Part shown: positions 7,283-15,628 of the stretch, one piece after another
Layout of the letters: every line of letters begins with the position of its first letter
How positions within the stretch are numbered: position 1 is the first letter of the stretch
NCBI GenBank assembly: GCA_937919655.1
Contig: CALFPJ010000024.1
Coordinates: 1 to 52,915 of the forward strand
DNA length: 52,915 nt
Reading direction: 5' to 3'
From: an uncultured Gemmatimonadales bacterium
GTDB taxonomy: Bacteria > Gemmatimonadota > Gemmatimonadetes > Longimicrobiales > Gaopeijiaceae
The notes under the pieces: model-generated
Told to the model about the DNA's origin: nothing
Databases searched by the model: none
The model's input: only the letters and a program-made list of their open reading frames with translations
Translations under genes and position numbers: made by a program

Positions 7283-7627
7283 CTAGAAAAGCAGCGTTTG
7301 CCAACGCGGGAACGTCGCGAAGATCACGGACAGAACCGTTGCGCTCCAGAGCATGACCTGCATCCGCCGGCGCACCGCCGGATCAGCACACGGTTTGCCA
7401 GGAACACAAGCCGCCCGTTCTTCTTGATCGAGCATCATGAAGCCGAGAATCAGGAAAAAGGCGGTCGCTCCAAGGAAGTACGGCCGGTACGGCTCGAACG
7501 CCGATAGCCCGGCGCTTGATACGCCCAGCATCACGGCAATCACCGGCCCGCCGCAACACAGGGCAGAGCCGATCGCCGCCAGAACGCCGCTCGCCCCCGG
7601 TATTGCTGTCTTCATGGAATCTTTCAT
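7283..7627 (-). CDS. merT: Mercuric ion transporter MerT
   Basis: 114 aa inner-membrane protein moving Hg(II) from MerP into the cytoplasm. TM1 (about 12-40) contains the vicinal pair C24-C25 in GSALCCGGPVIAVML, the hallmark of MerT. TM2 follows at about 50-67, then a cytoplasmic loop with a second Cys pair (C74 and C80 in AACVPGKPCADP) and TM3 at about 86-104. The start ATG 7627 is preferred because the lipophilic region begins soon after and GAGATGAGG precedes it. It is the first gene of merT, merP-like, thioredoxin-like. No merA or merR is in the window; the leader at 7628-7740 has an imperfect dyad AGGGACC/GGCCCT (7719-7732) that could bind a regulator. Confidence 0.9.
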   Translation of the reverse strand: MKDSMKTAIPGASGVLAAIGSALCCGGPVIAVMLGVSSAGLSAFEPYRPYFLGATAFFLILGFMMLDQEERAACVPGKPCADPAVRRRMQVMLWSATVLSVIFATFPRWQTLLF

Positions 7628-7790
7628 CTCAACCTCATCTCCGACTTCGACCGGACCGGAACCCAAAAGCGGTCCGAATCAAACCTCCATTCGTATGATA
7701 AGCCCTGTGCCAAGGTAGAGGGACCAGGCCCTAAACCATTGAGGCGAGGTCGTATGCGTGGCTCGGGTGCTGCGCCGGCCGTGGGGCCCG

Positions 7791-8741
7791 CTAAAGCCCC
7801 GGCAGCTGACAGCGCATGAAGGTCATCCCCGCCGGCCCTCCAGCGGCCCCCCCCTCAGACGTCAATACGACCATGCCATCAAGACCCAGCCCGACGGCTT
7901 CGTCCTGGGACTCCTGGAACGTACGGAGGTTCACGAGTCCGCTGTCCATGGGCGCGAGGGTGTCTCCAGTCATCAGGTAGAATTGGAGCGGCTCATACGT
8001 CCGTAGCGCCACGACACCACCCCGCGGAGACGGCTCCACCCGTGACCTGACGCGGCAGGATACGGGCCCGTTGTGTCAGTCGCTGGACTTCCTCAAGCAC
8101 CACCGTATCAGCCCTCAGCGGGGGAGGATAACGATAGACCGTGACCGGGTGATTGCGACCCTTGGTTACGGCGTAGACCCGCTCACCCGGAAGGACGAGG
8201 AGCGCCTCGATGTCCCGCTCGCCGTCCGGGAGGCGAATCGGGAACGACTCAGTGACCAGTGTTTCGCCGTTCGCTTTGGCCCGCGGATCTGGCTCGGATG
8301 CCCGTAGGAGCCGGACGGGTACGTTTTGGGTTTCGCGCTCCTCGTAGTTGTCTCCGAGGTCTGCCATGTACAGGCAGGAGTCACCCTCCCCGCACATGGA
8401 CACCGCGATGTCTTCCCAGTCGTACATGCGGCGGTCCAGGGGATACCGGGCGAGCAACTCGCCCTCTCCGTCGAGGGCGAAGACAACCAACCCGGCGTCG
8501 TTGTGAGTCCAGAACACCCCGGGGTAGCGCAGGCTCACGGCCACGCCGCTCGACTCCTGAACTCGTTGGGCAGAACGAGCCCCGTTCTGACCGGCACACA
8601 GGCCGGCCCTGCCGTTGCCATCGGGCCGCAGGCAGTGGCCACAACGACGAGTGAAAATATCGAGGAACCGCGAAGAGCAACGTCGAAGGCACAAGACGGG
8701 CCGGAGCGAGGGCGTTCTCGCCACCACGCCCACTGGCGCAC
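7791..8741 (-). pseudogene. Frameshifted beta-propeller-like lipoprotein
   Basis: Three overlapping frames form one gene. The N-terminal frame has a lipoprotein-like signal (SIFSLVVVATACGP) and runs to TGLVLPNE. The middle frame resumes as VQESSGVAVSLRYPGVFWTH, continues with NDAGLVVFALDGEGELL and ILPRQVTGGAVS, and breaks again. The final frame gives GGVVALRTYEPLQFYLM and ends QLPGL. The joins lie near 8560-8567 (one G missing) and 8021-8032 (one base missing). The 'SGVAVS..YPGVFWTHNDAG' opening and DWEDIA/DLGDN motifs resemble secreted propeller proteins of Gemmatimonadota with no known function. The repaired length is about 315 aa. It is the last gene after the DsbA/CcdA genes on this strand. 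Confidence 0.65.
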
Positions 8742-8766
8742 GTTGTGCGACTTAACTGCGACAGAC

Positions 8767-9495
8767 TCAGTTGCCGCCGCCGGTGGCTTCAGCGTACACC
8801 GTATTGAGGATCTCCTGGAACGCGTCCGTGGGCAGCGCCCCTTGTAGCGGAGGGTAGCCTACAACAAAGAAGGTTGGCGTTCCCCGAACGCCGAGCTGTT
8901 GCGCGAGAGCCGTCGCAGAGGCGATGCGATCATGACGGCGATCTTGGGCCACACAGCCGTCCCATGCCGCCATGTCTACACCTGCCTCGGTCGCCATCGT
9001 GCGCACAACGGCATCTGGGTTGTCGCTCTTTTTCCAATCGGCCTGGTCGGTCCACAGTCGTTCGTTCAATACGAGGAAGAGGTCCGAACTCTGCTCAAGA
9101 GCACACTCGGCCCCCTCTGTCGCGGACAGGGAGTTCTCGAACATTCCGGTAATAAACGGCATGAACTTCCACTGGACCTTGCCGCTCTCCATAAAATCCG
9201 TGAGCAGCGTGGGGAAGGTCTCCATATGGAACTGCCGGCAATATCCGCAACCGTAATCCGACAGTTCAACAACGCGGACGAGGGCGTCCTCGGGGCCCCT
9301 ATTGAAGCCGAGCAACGATACGTCGATAGACGGGCCCTGCTGTTCGAGGCCTCCGGGCAGGGACGTCGTCGCGGTTTGCGTGAGGAGGTTCTGGGTGGTC
9401 GCCGCGGTGTCTGATGACCCCTGTGCGCCAGGGTCGCAGGCGGCCAGGCCAAGAGTGGTCGCTACGATTAGACCCAACACATTCACATGCCTCAT
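8767..9495 (-). CDS. DsbA-family thiol:disulfide oxidoreductase, lipoprotein
   Basis: 242 aa. The lipobox LAAC ends at C20, so the protein should be membrane-anchored in the periplasm. After a Ser/Thr-rich linker the thioredoxin fold carries the active site CGYC (83-86) in VVELSDYGCGYCRQFH, an inserted helical domain, and the cis-proline motif GVRGTPTFFV near residue 207. This is the DsbA/'DSBA-like thioredoxin' layout used to form or isomerise disulfides. It overlaps the ccdA stop by four bases (ATGA), so the two are coupled; CcdA would supply electrons, which favours a reductase or isomerase role over an oxidase role. Confidence 0.9.
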   Translation of the reverse strand: MRHVNVLGLIVATTLGLAACDPGAQGSSDTAATTQNLLTQTATTSLPGGLEQQGPSIDVSLLGFNRGPEDALVRVVELSDYGCGYCRQFHMETFPTLLTDFMESGKVQWKFMPFITGMFENSLSATEGAECALEQSSDLFLVLNERLWTDQADWKKSDNPDAVVRTMATEAGVDMAAWDGCVAQDRRHDRIASATALAQQLGVRGTPTFFVVGYPPLQGALPTDAFQEILNTVYAEATGGGN

Positions 9496-10229
9496 GGCAT
9501 CTCCAAATCAATGAGCTGACCCATTCCCGCCAGGAAGGCGGTCAGCGTAGCAAAACGTCCAGTCACCATCAAGAGGCCGATCAAGACCAAAACCGTTCCG
9601 GCGATCCGCTCAAGCGGGACCATCCACTGCTTCACTTTGTCGACCCCGGCCAAGAACCAGTTAAACGCCACAGCCGCGACCACGAAAGGGATCCCAAGAC
9701 CTATCGCGTACGCCGCCAGTAGAAGCGTTCCCTGAGCCATCGTCGACTCTAGGCTCGCATAAAGCAGGATCGAGCCCAAAATCGGTCCGATGCACGGAGT
9801 CCACCCGGCGCCGAACGCGACCCCCACGAACAACGATCCCAAGGGGCCCGCCGGTCGTGAGGAGAGGTGTACACGCATTTCGCGGGCGAGTGCCGGAATT
9901 CGTAGCACGCCCGACAGATACAAACCGAATACGATCATCACGACCCCGCCGGCTCGGTTGAGCCACGGGAGTGCTTGGCTGACGGCATGCCCCGCTGCGG
10001 TAGCGACCCAGCCCATGGTCATGAAGACGGCGCTGAAGCCTGCCACGAACAACACGGAGTTGATCAGCGCAGCCCTGCGCGCGTCGTGCGCGTTACCGTC
10101 TCTGAGCTCATCGAGGCTGAGCCCCGAGATGAATGCGAGGTAGCTGGGTACGACGGGGAGGATGCACGGCGACAAGAACGATACGAGGCCGGCCAAGAAC
10201 GCGAGCGGTAGAGAGACCTGGATTTCCAT
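9492..10229 (-). CDS. ccdA: CcdA-type transmembrane electron carrier
   Basis: 245 aa with six predicted TM helices. CcdA/DsbD-gamma proteins pass electrons from cytoplasmic thioredoxin to periplasmic thiol proteins. The two conserved cysteines lie in FLSPCILPVVPSY (C22) and GAGWTPCIGPILGS (about C146), each with the family prolines. It is followed, with an ATGA overlap, by the DsbA-like lipoprotein, the expected partner, and preceded 23 bp upstream by the HD-domain gene on the same strand. Roles in cytochrome c maturation or in keeping periplasmic metal-binding thiols reduced are both possible. Confidence 0.93.
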   Translation of the reverse strand: MEIQVSLPLAFLAGLVSFLSPCILPVVPSYLAFISGLSLDELRDGNAHDARRAALINSVLFVAGFSAVFMTMGWVATAAGHAVSQALPWLNRAGGVVMIVFGLYLSGVLRIPALAREMRVHLSSRPAGPLGSLFVGVAFGAGWTPCIGPILGSILLYASLESTMAQGTLLLAAYAIGLGIPFVVAAVAFNWFLAGVDKVKQWMVPLERIAGTVLVLIGLLMVTGRFATLTAFLAGMGQLIDLEMP

Positions 10230-10252
10230 GGATGGCTTACAGCCGGCCTAGC

Positions 10253-11107
10253 CTACAGTCGAAAGTCGGTGAGGAGCCTGCGTTCTTCCTCGCCGACCGT
10301 CGCCTGAATTTCCAGATAGGGCTCGAGCCCGCTGCCGTTGAGCTTGTCCCGCAGGAGTTGGTCGAGCTGGAAGAGCCCGGCGGAATTCGACAACTCGACC
10401 GTGATCCGAATCGGCTTCTCTTCACCAGGGTCGATCGACACACTGTCTACGGCTGCAGCGGATACCGAGTGGATGGAGAGTGAACCAGCGGCGAAGGGAA
10501 TACGCGAACGGCCCTTTGCCATGTCTAGAGCGTCCGCGATCCTGACGACGCCAGCTTCAAGCGTGAGCGGCTTTCCACCGGAGCGATGCGAGATGATCGC
10601 GTGGAGAATTTCAGAGCGAATCAGGCTCTCGTGCCGCTTGTCGTAGATCTCGGGCAAGATCTCTTTGAGCTTGTCGCGCGCAATAAAAAGGCTGAACGCC
10701 TCGTGATCTTGGCGGTGGATCGACATGCCTACGTCGTGCAAGAGTGCCGCTAGCGCGACCACGACCTCTGCGTCTTTGTTCGACATCTCGTAGTTGCGGA
10801 CGACGCCGGTCTCGACGCCGGCTTCCACGAGGAGTCTGAGCATCCGCACTGCCATATTCATCACGATCTTCACGTGAACCGGACCGTGGTCGGTCATGCC
10901 GAGCCGTTCGACGGCGTTGACGTTGGCAGCCAGCCAAAGTCCGTATAGGTCGTCGTCTGCGTTCACCAACTCCATGACCCGATGGAGTTTCGGATTGCGC
11001 TTGTCCGGGACCGTCATGACGATCCGTGGTTCGAACCGTTCGTCCACCGAACGCGCGATGTCCTTCGGGTCGGGTATCACCTCCCCGTCGAAATGGCTAT
11101 CGCTCAA
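10253..11107 (-). CDS. HD-domain phosphohydrolase
   Basis: 284 aa from TTG 11107, whose last bases overlap the stop of the RDD gene as TTGA; an SD-like GGGAG lies 8 nt upstream. An HD metal-binding domain covers about residues 75-190: H in TDHGPVHVKIV, the HD pair in ALAALLHDVGMSIHR, a further His in DHEAF, and ILHAIISHRSGG, with a final D in VRIADALDMAKGRS. The C-terminal 90 residues form strands that may be a sensing or oligomerisation domain. Such proteins hydrolyse nucleotides or cyclic nucleotides; the substrate cannot be told here. A longer 316-aa reading frame exists, but its extra N-terminus lies inside the RDD gene. Confidence 0.82.
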   Translation of the reverse strand: MSDSHFDGEVIPDPKDIARSVDERFEPRIVMTVPDKRNPKLHRVMELVNADDDLYGLWLAANVNAVERLGMTDHGPVHVKIVMNMAVRMLRLLVEAGVETGVVRNYEMSNKDAEVVVALAALLHDVGMSIHRQDHEAFSLFIARDKLKEILPEIYDKRHESLIRSEILHAIISHRSGGKPLTLEAGVVRIADALDMAKGRSRIPFAAGSLSIHSVSAAAVDSVSIDPGEEKPIRITVELSNSAGLFQLDQLLRDKLNGSGLEPYLEIQATVGEEERRLLTDFRL

Positions 11108-12378
11108 AGTGCGGACTCCCAGTCGGTGACTTTTTCGGCACCCTCGATGACAACTACCGTGCCGACAATACGGTCGTGAATCGCTTGGCGGTTCGCGTCC
11201 CAATACACCTGAGCGAACCCGAGTAGGCCAGTCGCGACACCTGCGGCGTAGCCTCCTGCCCGCTCAAACGCGGTCCACCACGTGATCGGTTCCCCATCGA
11301 GGCGCACCACCCGAATTCCCATCGCCCTTTTCCCGACCGTTTGGCCGTTCCACCAAGACAAGAAGATCGTCAGGTACAACCCTGCCCACCCGAATCCGAA
11401 TCCGAGCTCGTCTGCAAACGACCTCAGCGTGTCGACAATGCCACCCGGCGCGGCTTCGCCGAGCTGGGCCTCCGCGATCGAAGCTCGACGCCGTTCGGCG
11501 CTTTGGGAAGTCTCGAGGTCTTCGATGTGACGTTCGAGGGCGCGTAGGGTGTCCGCAGCGATATCGTCAATCAGTCGGGTTTGCAGGGCCGCGATGCGCA
11601 TCATTGACTCGTCGTCGTCCGCTTCAGAGGCGAGTATCGCCGAGTACGAGTTGAGCGCGGCGGTCAGGGAGAGACCTGCGACATCGTCCGCGATTTCGGC
11701 GGCCCGCAATGCGTCCACAGGACCGGGCGCCTCCTCTGCGCCGACCAGGCTTCGGAACCGATCTTCCGCCGCCTCAGCCCAGGAGGCGTCATCCGGGATG
11801 GCCGCCAGTACGATGTTGAGCACCTGATCTCGCTCGATGCCGAGTTCTTCTCCGGCCCGGATGAATTCCGCGACGGCCTCTTCGGCCTCATCGAGGGAAC
11901 CCGCTTCCGTCAGCGTCGCTTCCAGCGCGTTGGTGGCGAGCGCACCGATCGCGGCGGTGAACGGATTGTCGCCAAGACTCGAGAGTACCGCCGCCGGAGT
12001 GATTCGCTCCTCCGAGTCGTCGTCGCGCGAAAGGTCCGGGCCGAAATTCGTCCAAAGAGCCGCGGTGACGAGCGCGATGAAGAAGCCGAAACACCCCACG
12101 GAAAGTCGCATCGCCCGGTTGAAGACGCTGCCTTTCACCGGGGTGCGCTTGAAGCCGGCCCGCACGAAGAAGATCGCGGCAATGACACCCAAGATCAGCG
12201 AGAAGCTTTTGGTGACCAGGGTGAGCACGCCGATGACGGCGAAGTCTATTCCGAGGGCGACGGCCCGCCTTCTCGGAGTCGCCAGAGGCATTCCAAGAAG
12301 CGCCGGAGAAACATCGAAAGCATCTGGCGTGATGATGCTTCGAGGATCTCGGTGTGTTGAATGACTGCTCTGGGCCAA
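11104..12378 (-). CDS. RDD-family membrane protein with large helical insert
   Basis: 424 aa from TTG 12378, three bases after the stop of the preceding gene, with AGG six bases upstream. TM segments lie near residues 40-75 (AVALGIDFAVIGVLTLV, ILGVIAAIFFV) and 90-112. Then comes a long, acidic, helix-rich soluble insert (about 120-330, EEAVAEFIRAGEELGIERD and similar) and a C-terminal RDD half with TM helices (LYLTIFLSWWNGQTVGKRAMGIRVV, GYAAGVATGLLGFAQ) and the terminal IHDRIVGT motif. Ordinary RDD proteins are 150-250 aa, so the insert splitting the domain is unusual. Function unknown; it is coupled to the HD phosphohydrolase downstream. Confidence 0.85.
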   Translation of the reverse strand: MAQSSHSTHRDPRSIITPDAFDVSPALLGMPLATPRRRAVALGIDFAVIGVLTLVTKSFSLILGVIAAIFFVRAGFKRTPVKGSVFNRAMRLSVGCFGFFIALVTAALWTNFGPDLSRDDDSEERITPAAVLSSLGDNPFTAAIGALATNALEATLTEAGSLDEAEEAVAEFIRAGEELGIERDQVLNIVLAAIPDDASWAEAAEDRFRSLVGAEEAPGPVDALRAAEIADDVAGLSLTAALNSYSAILASEADDDESMMRIAALQTRLIDDIAADTLRALERHIEDLETSQSAERRRASIAEAQLGEAAPGGIVDTLRSFADELGFGFGWAGLYLTIFLSWWNGQTVGKRAMGIRVVRLDGEPITWWTAFERAGGYAAGVATGLLGFAQVYWDANRQAIHDRIVGTVVVIEGAEKVTDWESAL

Positions 12379-12381
12379 GCT

Positions 12382-12804
12382 TTACCTGCGTCTCGCCCAG
12401 ATCACCAGCGCCAGGCCAGCCGCCGCCCCGAGAAGGGCGCCTCCAGCAATCGCTCGTGTCCTGACCGGATTCGTTGGCGCGGGTGCCACCACATCGACCT
12501 CGTCGAAAGAGGGGATGGTGACCGAACCCTCGCCGCCGTAGGGAATGGCATCGTCCTCATCACCTTCCCAAGCGCAGGAGGAGCAGCCCAGGATACCCTT
12601 CTCGCGTGCGGTGCGGTTCGGGGACATCACCTCGTCTCCACACAACGGACATCCGAAGCCAGAAGGGAGCGGCCGGATCAAGCCGTAGAGCGCGCCCTTG
12701 GAGAGATCGAGCTCTTCGGCGATCTGGTTGACGCTCTTCGCCGAGCCCCAATACAACTCATTGGCGGCCAGCGCAGCCGCGCGCGTCTCTGTGGAGATGT
12801 CCAT
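12382..12804 (-). CDS. Membrane-anchored HTH / zinc-ribbon protein
   Basis: 140 aa from ATG 12804. Three modules are visible. An N-terminal helix-turn-helix (about 10-45, SVNQIAEELDLSKGALYGLI) is followed by a zinc ribbon with two Cys pairs (CPLCG near 51-54 and CSSCAW near 73-77), an acidic/Pro linker, and a single C-terminal TM helix (AIAGGALLGAAAGLALVIW) ending RRR, so the DNA-binding part stays in the cytoplasm. It is the first gene of the operon RDD, HD, ccdA, dsbA-like and may control it. A DNA-binding, metal- or redox-sensing, membrane-tethered regulator is inferred; the exact family is not recognised. Confidence 0.78.
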   Translation of the reverse strand: MDISTETRAAALAANELYWGSAKSVNQIAEELDLSKGALYGLIRPLPSGFGCPLCGDEVMSPNRTAREKGILGCSSCAWEGDEDDAIPYGGEGSVTIPSFDEVDVVAPAPTNPVRTRAIAGGALLGAAAGLALVIWARRR

Positions 12805-12932
12805 GTGCCTTCCCGGCGTTGCCTTGACCCTTTCGGGCGGTCCCATGAACATAGCTACGCATTGTCCGTCCTGCACAGCGAAGTTGGCTGGCGCGCGGGC
12901 CCTTTTTTGTTGTAAGGAGCGCCTTTCCGTCC

Positions 12933-13574
12933 ATGCAAATACCCGCTGATCACGGCCATCTTGAGGCCCTTCTGAAGGAGCCCGACGGCGTACACCGCGG
13001 CGCAGCGGTGATCTGCCATCCCCACCCCCTACACGGGGGGACGATGCACACCAAGGCGGTCTACCGGGCGGCTCAGGCTTGCAACGATGCGGGACTGGTC
13101 ACGTTGCGCTTCAATTTTCGGGGTGTGGGGACGAGTACGGGGAGCCACGACGATGGCGTTGGTGAGCGAGACGACCTGAGGGCTGTGCTGGACTGGATGG
13201 AAGCGCGTTTCCCCCATTTGCCGCTCGTGGTAGGGGGTTTTTCCTTCGGGTCCATGGTCGGTTTGTCCGTGGGCGGCGAGGATCCCCGAGTGGCGGCGCT
13301 GCTCGGCTTGGGGCTTCCCGTTGATCTGGAGCGCTACGACTACTCGTACCTCTCGGCCAGTGACAAACCCATTCTCGTGATTCAGGGCGAGAATGACGAA
13401 TTCGGGTCAGGAGATCGCGCCGCCGAGCTGCTCACGGGGCTTGGCCCGCACATTACGCTGGTGCGGATCCCAGGCGCAGACCATTACTTCACTGATAGCC
13501 TCGACGAGTTGAGGGCCGCAGTGAGAGGCTATTATGAGTCGGGACCGGGATCCCGGTACCTCATCGCCGTGTGA
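12933..13574 (+). CDS. Alpha/beta hydrolase (COG2945-like)
   Basis: 213 aa. Features of the short CocE/dienelactone-type hydrolase group are HPHPLHGGTMHTKAVY (oxyanion and 'HPHP.GG.M.N' block, residues 29-44), LRFNFRGVGTS, the nucleophile elbow GGFSFGSMVG (Ser about 105), the acid in GENDEFGSGD, and His in GADHYFTDS. No signal peptide, so cytosolic. The SD AGGAG is 13 nt from the ATG, rather far, but no better start is seen. It leads a plus-strand run with three closely spaced genes behind it. Physiological ester or amide substrate unknown. Confidence 0.88.
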   Translation: MQIPADHGHLEALLKEPDGVHRGAAVICHPHPLHGGTMHTKAVYRAAQACNDAGLVTLRFNFRGVGTSTGSHDDGVGERDDLRAVLDWMEARFPHLPLVVGGFSFGSMVGLSVGGEDPRVAALLGLGLPVDLERYDYSYLSASDKPILVIQGENDEFGSGDRAAELLTGLGPHITLVRIPGADHYFTDSLDELRAAVRGYYESGPGSRYLIAV

Positions 13575-13588
13575 CCAAGGAGACCGCC

Positions 13589-13840
13589 ATGCGAAGTCGA
13601 GACCGAGTGCTGCAGAGCCTCGAGAACGTGTATCGCTCGGCGTTCTCGGCGGCCGAAGAGGCTGAAGACAAGGCCGCCATGGCGAGGCTCGACCTCGAAT
13701 ATCAGCGCGACCAACTCCAGCTCGAAGTCCTGCTGGACGTCCGAGAACTACTCAGACCCCGCGAGCCCGATACCGTGGATAAAACCACATCGCTTCTTGA
13801 GAAGGCTCAGCAGATTCGCAAACTGACCAAACTTCGGTGA
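13589..13840 (+). CDS. Small helical protein of unknown function
   Basis: 83 aa from ATG 13589, which has AAGGAG 6-7 nt upstream; a GTG at 13571 overlapping the previous stop is a weaker alternative. It is almost entirely helical and charged (NVYRSAFSAAEEAEDKAAMA, LDLEYQRDQLQLEVLLDVRE), likely a coiled coil or three-helix bundle. No known domain recognised. It sits 4 bp before the cobalamin adenosyltransferase gene, so the two are probably co-expressed. Confidence 0.75.
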   Translation: MRSRDRVLQSLENVYRSAFSAAEEAEDKAAMARLDLEYQRDQLQLEVLLDVRELLRPREPDTVDKTTSLLEKAQQIRKLTKLR

Positions 13841-13844
13841 CCCC

Positions 13845-14402
13845 GTGAAGATCTATACGAAGACCGGTGATGGCGGCGAGACCTCGCTCTTCGGCGCGGG
13901 GCGTGTGTCGAAGGCTTCCGCGAGAGTAGGCGCCTATGGTGACGTCGACGAACTCAACGCCACCCTCGGCTGGGCGGTCACGCAGGTGAAAGACGCGTCC
14001 ATTCGTGAGCACCTAGAACGGATCCAGCACGACCTCTTCACCTTGGGGTCAGACCTGGCCACTCCTCCTGCCGCGGAGGGCCGCCGCAAGCCAGAGACGC
14101 CTCCGCTTCCTGAGCATCGCATTACGGAGATGGAAGGTTGGATGGACGCAGCAGATGCTGAACTGCCCGAGCTCAAGGCCTTTGTTTTGCCAGGAGGGAC
14201 GCCCGGGGGTGCAGCCCTTCATCTCTCGCGTACGGTGTGTCGACGCGCAGAGCGGAACGTGGTGGCCCTCTCGAGCGTGGAGCCGGTAAGTGAGGTTGTT
14301 GTCCGATATTTGAACCGGCTGTCTGACCTACTCTTCACGCTCGCGCGGCTGGAGGGTCACCGTGCGGGGGCCGGCGACGTGGAGTGGCGCAAGGACGACT
14401 GA
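13845..14402 (+). CDS. PduO-type cob(I)alamin adenosyltransferase
   Basis: 185 aa from GTG 13845. It transfers the adenosyl group of ATP to cob(I)alamin, giving coenzyme B12. The ATP-binding N-terminus KIYTKTGDGGETSLFGAGRV is diagnostic, followed by GAYGDVDELNATLGW. Later come the conserved LPGGTPGGAALHLSRTVCRRAER and VRYLNRLSDLLFTLAR. Full length for the family and cytosolic. It is flanked by small genes in a tight plus-strand operon (4 and 7 bp gaps). No other cobalamin gene is in the window, so it probably serves salvage for a B12-dependent mutase encoded elsewhere. Confidence 0.95.
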   Translation: MKIYTKTGDGGETSLFGAGRVSKASARVGAYGDVDELNATLGWAVTQVKDASIREHLERIQHDLFTLGSDLATPPAAEGRRKPETPPLPEHRITEMEGWMDAADAELPELKAFVLPGGTPGGAALHLSRTVCRRAERNVVALSSVEPVSEVVVRYLNRLSDLLFTLARLEGHRAGAGDVEWRKDD

Positions 14403-14409
14403 GCGGCAG

Positions 14410-15012
14410 ATGACGGATACCGATCGCGCCAACGCCATGGCCGTGTCTGTGGCGAAAGCGGCTCGACGGATTGGGGTCCCTGAGGCCTCACTCGATGTTC
14501 TGAGCCGGGCGCATGCTCTGGCCATGGCCTCGCGGCTCGAACGTCTGGATGACGATCATCATCCCGCGTATCTACACCCGGGTCGGTCCGTGCTTATCCT
14601 GATTCGTGATGCCAGCGTTGACGACGCCCTGACACTCTGCGGTGCGGCGGTGCTCGAGACCCGAGACGCCGAGCTACGAATCGACCACGCGACGTTGGAG
14701 CGGCTCGGTGATGCTGTCGTCGCCCTAGTGGCTTCCGTGCCCCACCCCGGGGACGAGCGTCTGGCCGAGCGGCTGGTGACGCTGCCCCACGCAGCGCGCA
14801 TGGCGGCGCTCTCCGAACGCCTGGATCATCTTCGTCATGAGCATCTTCGCGAAGAGGACGCGGTCGGGATCACGTCCGGGTGGCCGGAGCTTCATGCCGA
14901 GGTCGGCGCGGTGTGGTTGCCGGTGGCCGAGCGAAGCGATCCGCGTCTAGCCCAACGTTACGCCCACTGGCACCGGACGTTCGCGAAGCGGTTGAGTCGA
15001 GAAGGTCGCTGA
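14410..15012 (+). CDS. HD/SpoT-like hydrolase relative, divergent
   Basis: 200 aa from ATG 14410. The middle contains HHPAYLHPGRSVLILIRDAS and DALTLCGAAVLETRD, which follow the spacing of the RelA/SpoT-type HD fold ('HP.Y..HP...A.IL'). The expected HD dipeptide is replaced by other residues, so catalysis is doubtful. C-terminal half: RMAALSERLDHLRHEHLREE with several His/Glu, then PRLAQRYAHWHRTFAKRL. No TM or signal. Last gene of the 12.9-15.0 kb operon, 7 bp after the adenosyltransferase. Function unassigned. Confidence 0.7.
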   Translation: MTDTDRANAMAVSVAKAARRIGVPEASLDVLSRAHALAMASRLERLDDDHHPAYLHPGRSVLILIRDASVDDALTLCGAAVLETRDAELRIDHATLERLGDAVVALVASVPHPGDERLAERLVTLPHAARMAALSERLDHLRHEHLREEDAVGITSGWPELHAEVGAVWLPVAERSDPRLAQRYAHWHRTFAKRLSREGR

Positions 15013-15032
15013 CGAGTGCCGCGGCCTAATAG

Positions 15033-15623
15033 TTACTCGCCAGGTACCCGAAGTGGTTTGACCTTCCGGCCCGCCGCGCACGCTTCGATCAAGCTGGCTA
15101 GGCGGCGATCACGTGTCGCCTGTCGCTTTGCGCTCATGACCCAGAACGAGGCTGTTCGGCGGTAACCGGGTGGGCGGCCCTCCCAACTTGCCCACGCCGC
15201 CGGATTCGCCCTCATGAGCATTTCGTATTCATGCGAGAGGGCAAGGGGTTTCTTCTGCTCAAATGCGTAGACGCCTGACTTGTCTTCTGTCCTTGCCTTG
15301 TGCGCTGCTTCCCCTGGCGCCGCTACGCGCCCACTCTCCCGCAGAGCACGAAAGCGCTCGATGTTTCGTTGGCTCCAGATGCTCGTGGCCCTTCGGGGCG
15401 TGAAACGAATCGTATAGCGCTCATCGTCCACACGCTTGCGAATGCCGTCGATCCACCCGAAGCAGAGTGCCTCGTCGACCGACTCCTCCCATGTCATGCT
15501 TGGCCGCCCTGTTGCCTTCTTCAGATAGCCGACCCACAAGACGTCTCGACCTGCATGGTGCGCCTGTAGCCAGGCCCGGAAAAGCTCAGGGGTGTCGAAG
15601 TAGGTGACGTCGGTGGGGTCCAT
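15033..15623 (-). CDS. YdeI/OmpD-associated family protein
   Basis: 196 aa. It contains the family blocks ELFRAWLQAHHAGRDVLWVG, the 'SMTWEESVDEALCFGWIDG' motif with its conserved Cys and Trp, RFTPRRATSIWSQRNIERF and, near the end, PPGYRRTASFWVMSAKRQAT. Members are found in many bacteria as small cytosolic proteins linked to stress or bacteriocin protection; their biochemical role is not settled. It is the downstream neighbour (5 bp) of a secreted plug-like protein but is unlikely to be functionally linked. Confidence 0.9.
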   Translation of the reverse strand: MDPTDVTYFDTPELFRAWLQAHHAGRDVLWVGYLKKATGRPSMTWEESVDEALCFGWIDGIRKRVDDERYTIRFTPRRATSIWSQRNIERFRALRESGRVAAPGEAAHKARTEDKSGVYAFEQKKPLALSHEYEMLMRANPAAWASWEGRPPGYRRTASFWVMSAKRQATRDRRLASLIEACAAGRKVKPLRVPGE

Positions 15624-15628
15624 CAGCG

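Noticed and set aside
7700..7740. MerR-type promoter/operator before merT
   Set aside because: Only an imperfect dyad and no good 19-bp-spaced promoter elements; not strong enough to list as a site.
11020..11050. tRNA-like GGTTCGAACC at 11029
   Set aside because: Lies within the HD gene; no acceptor or anticodon stems around it.
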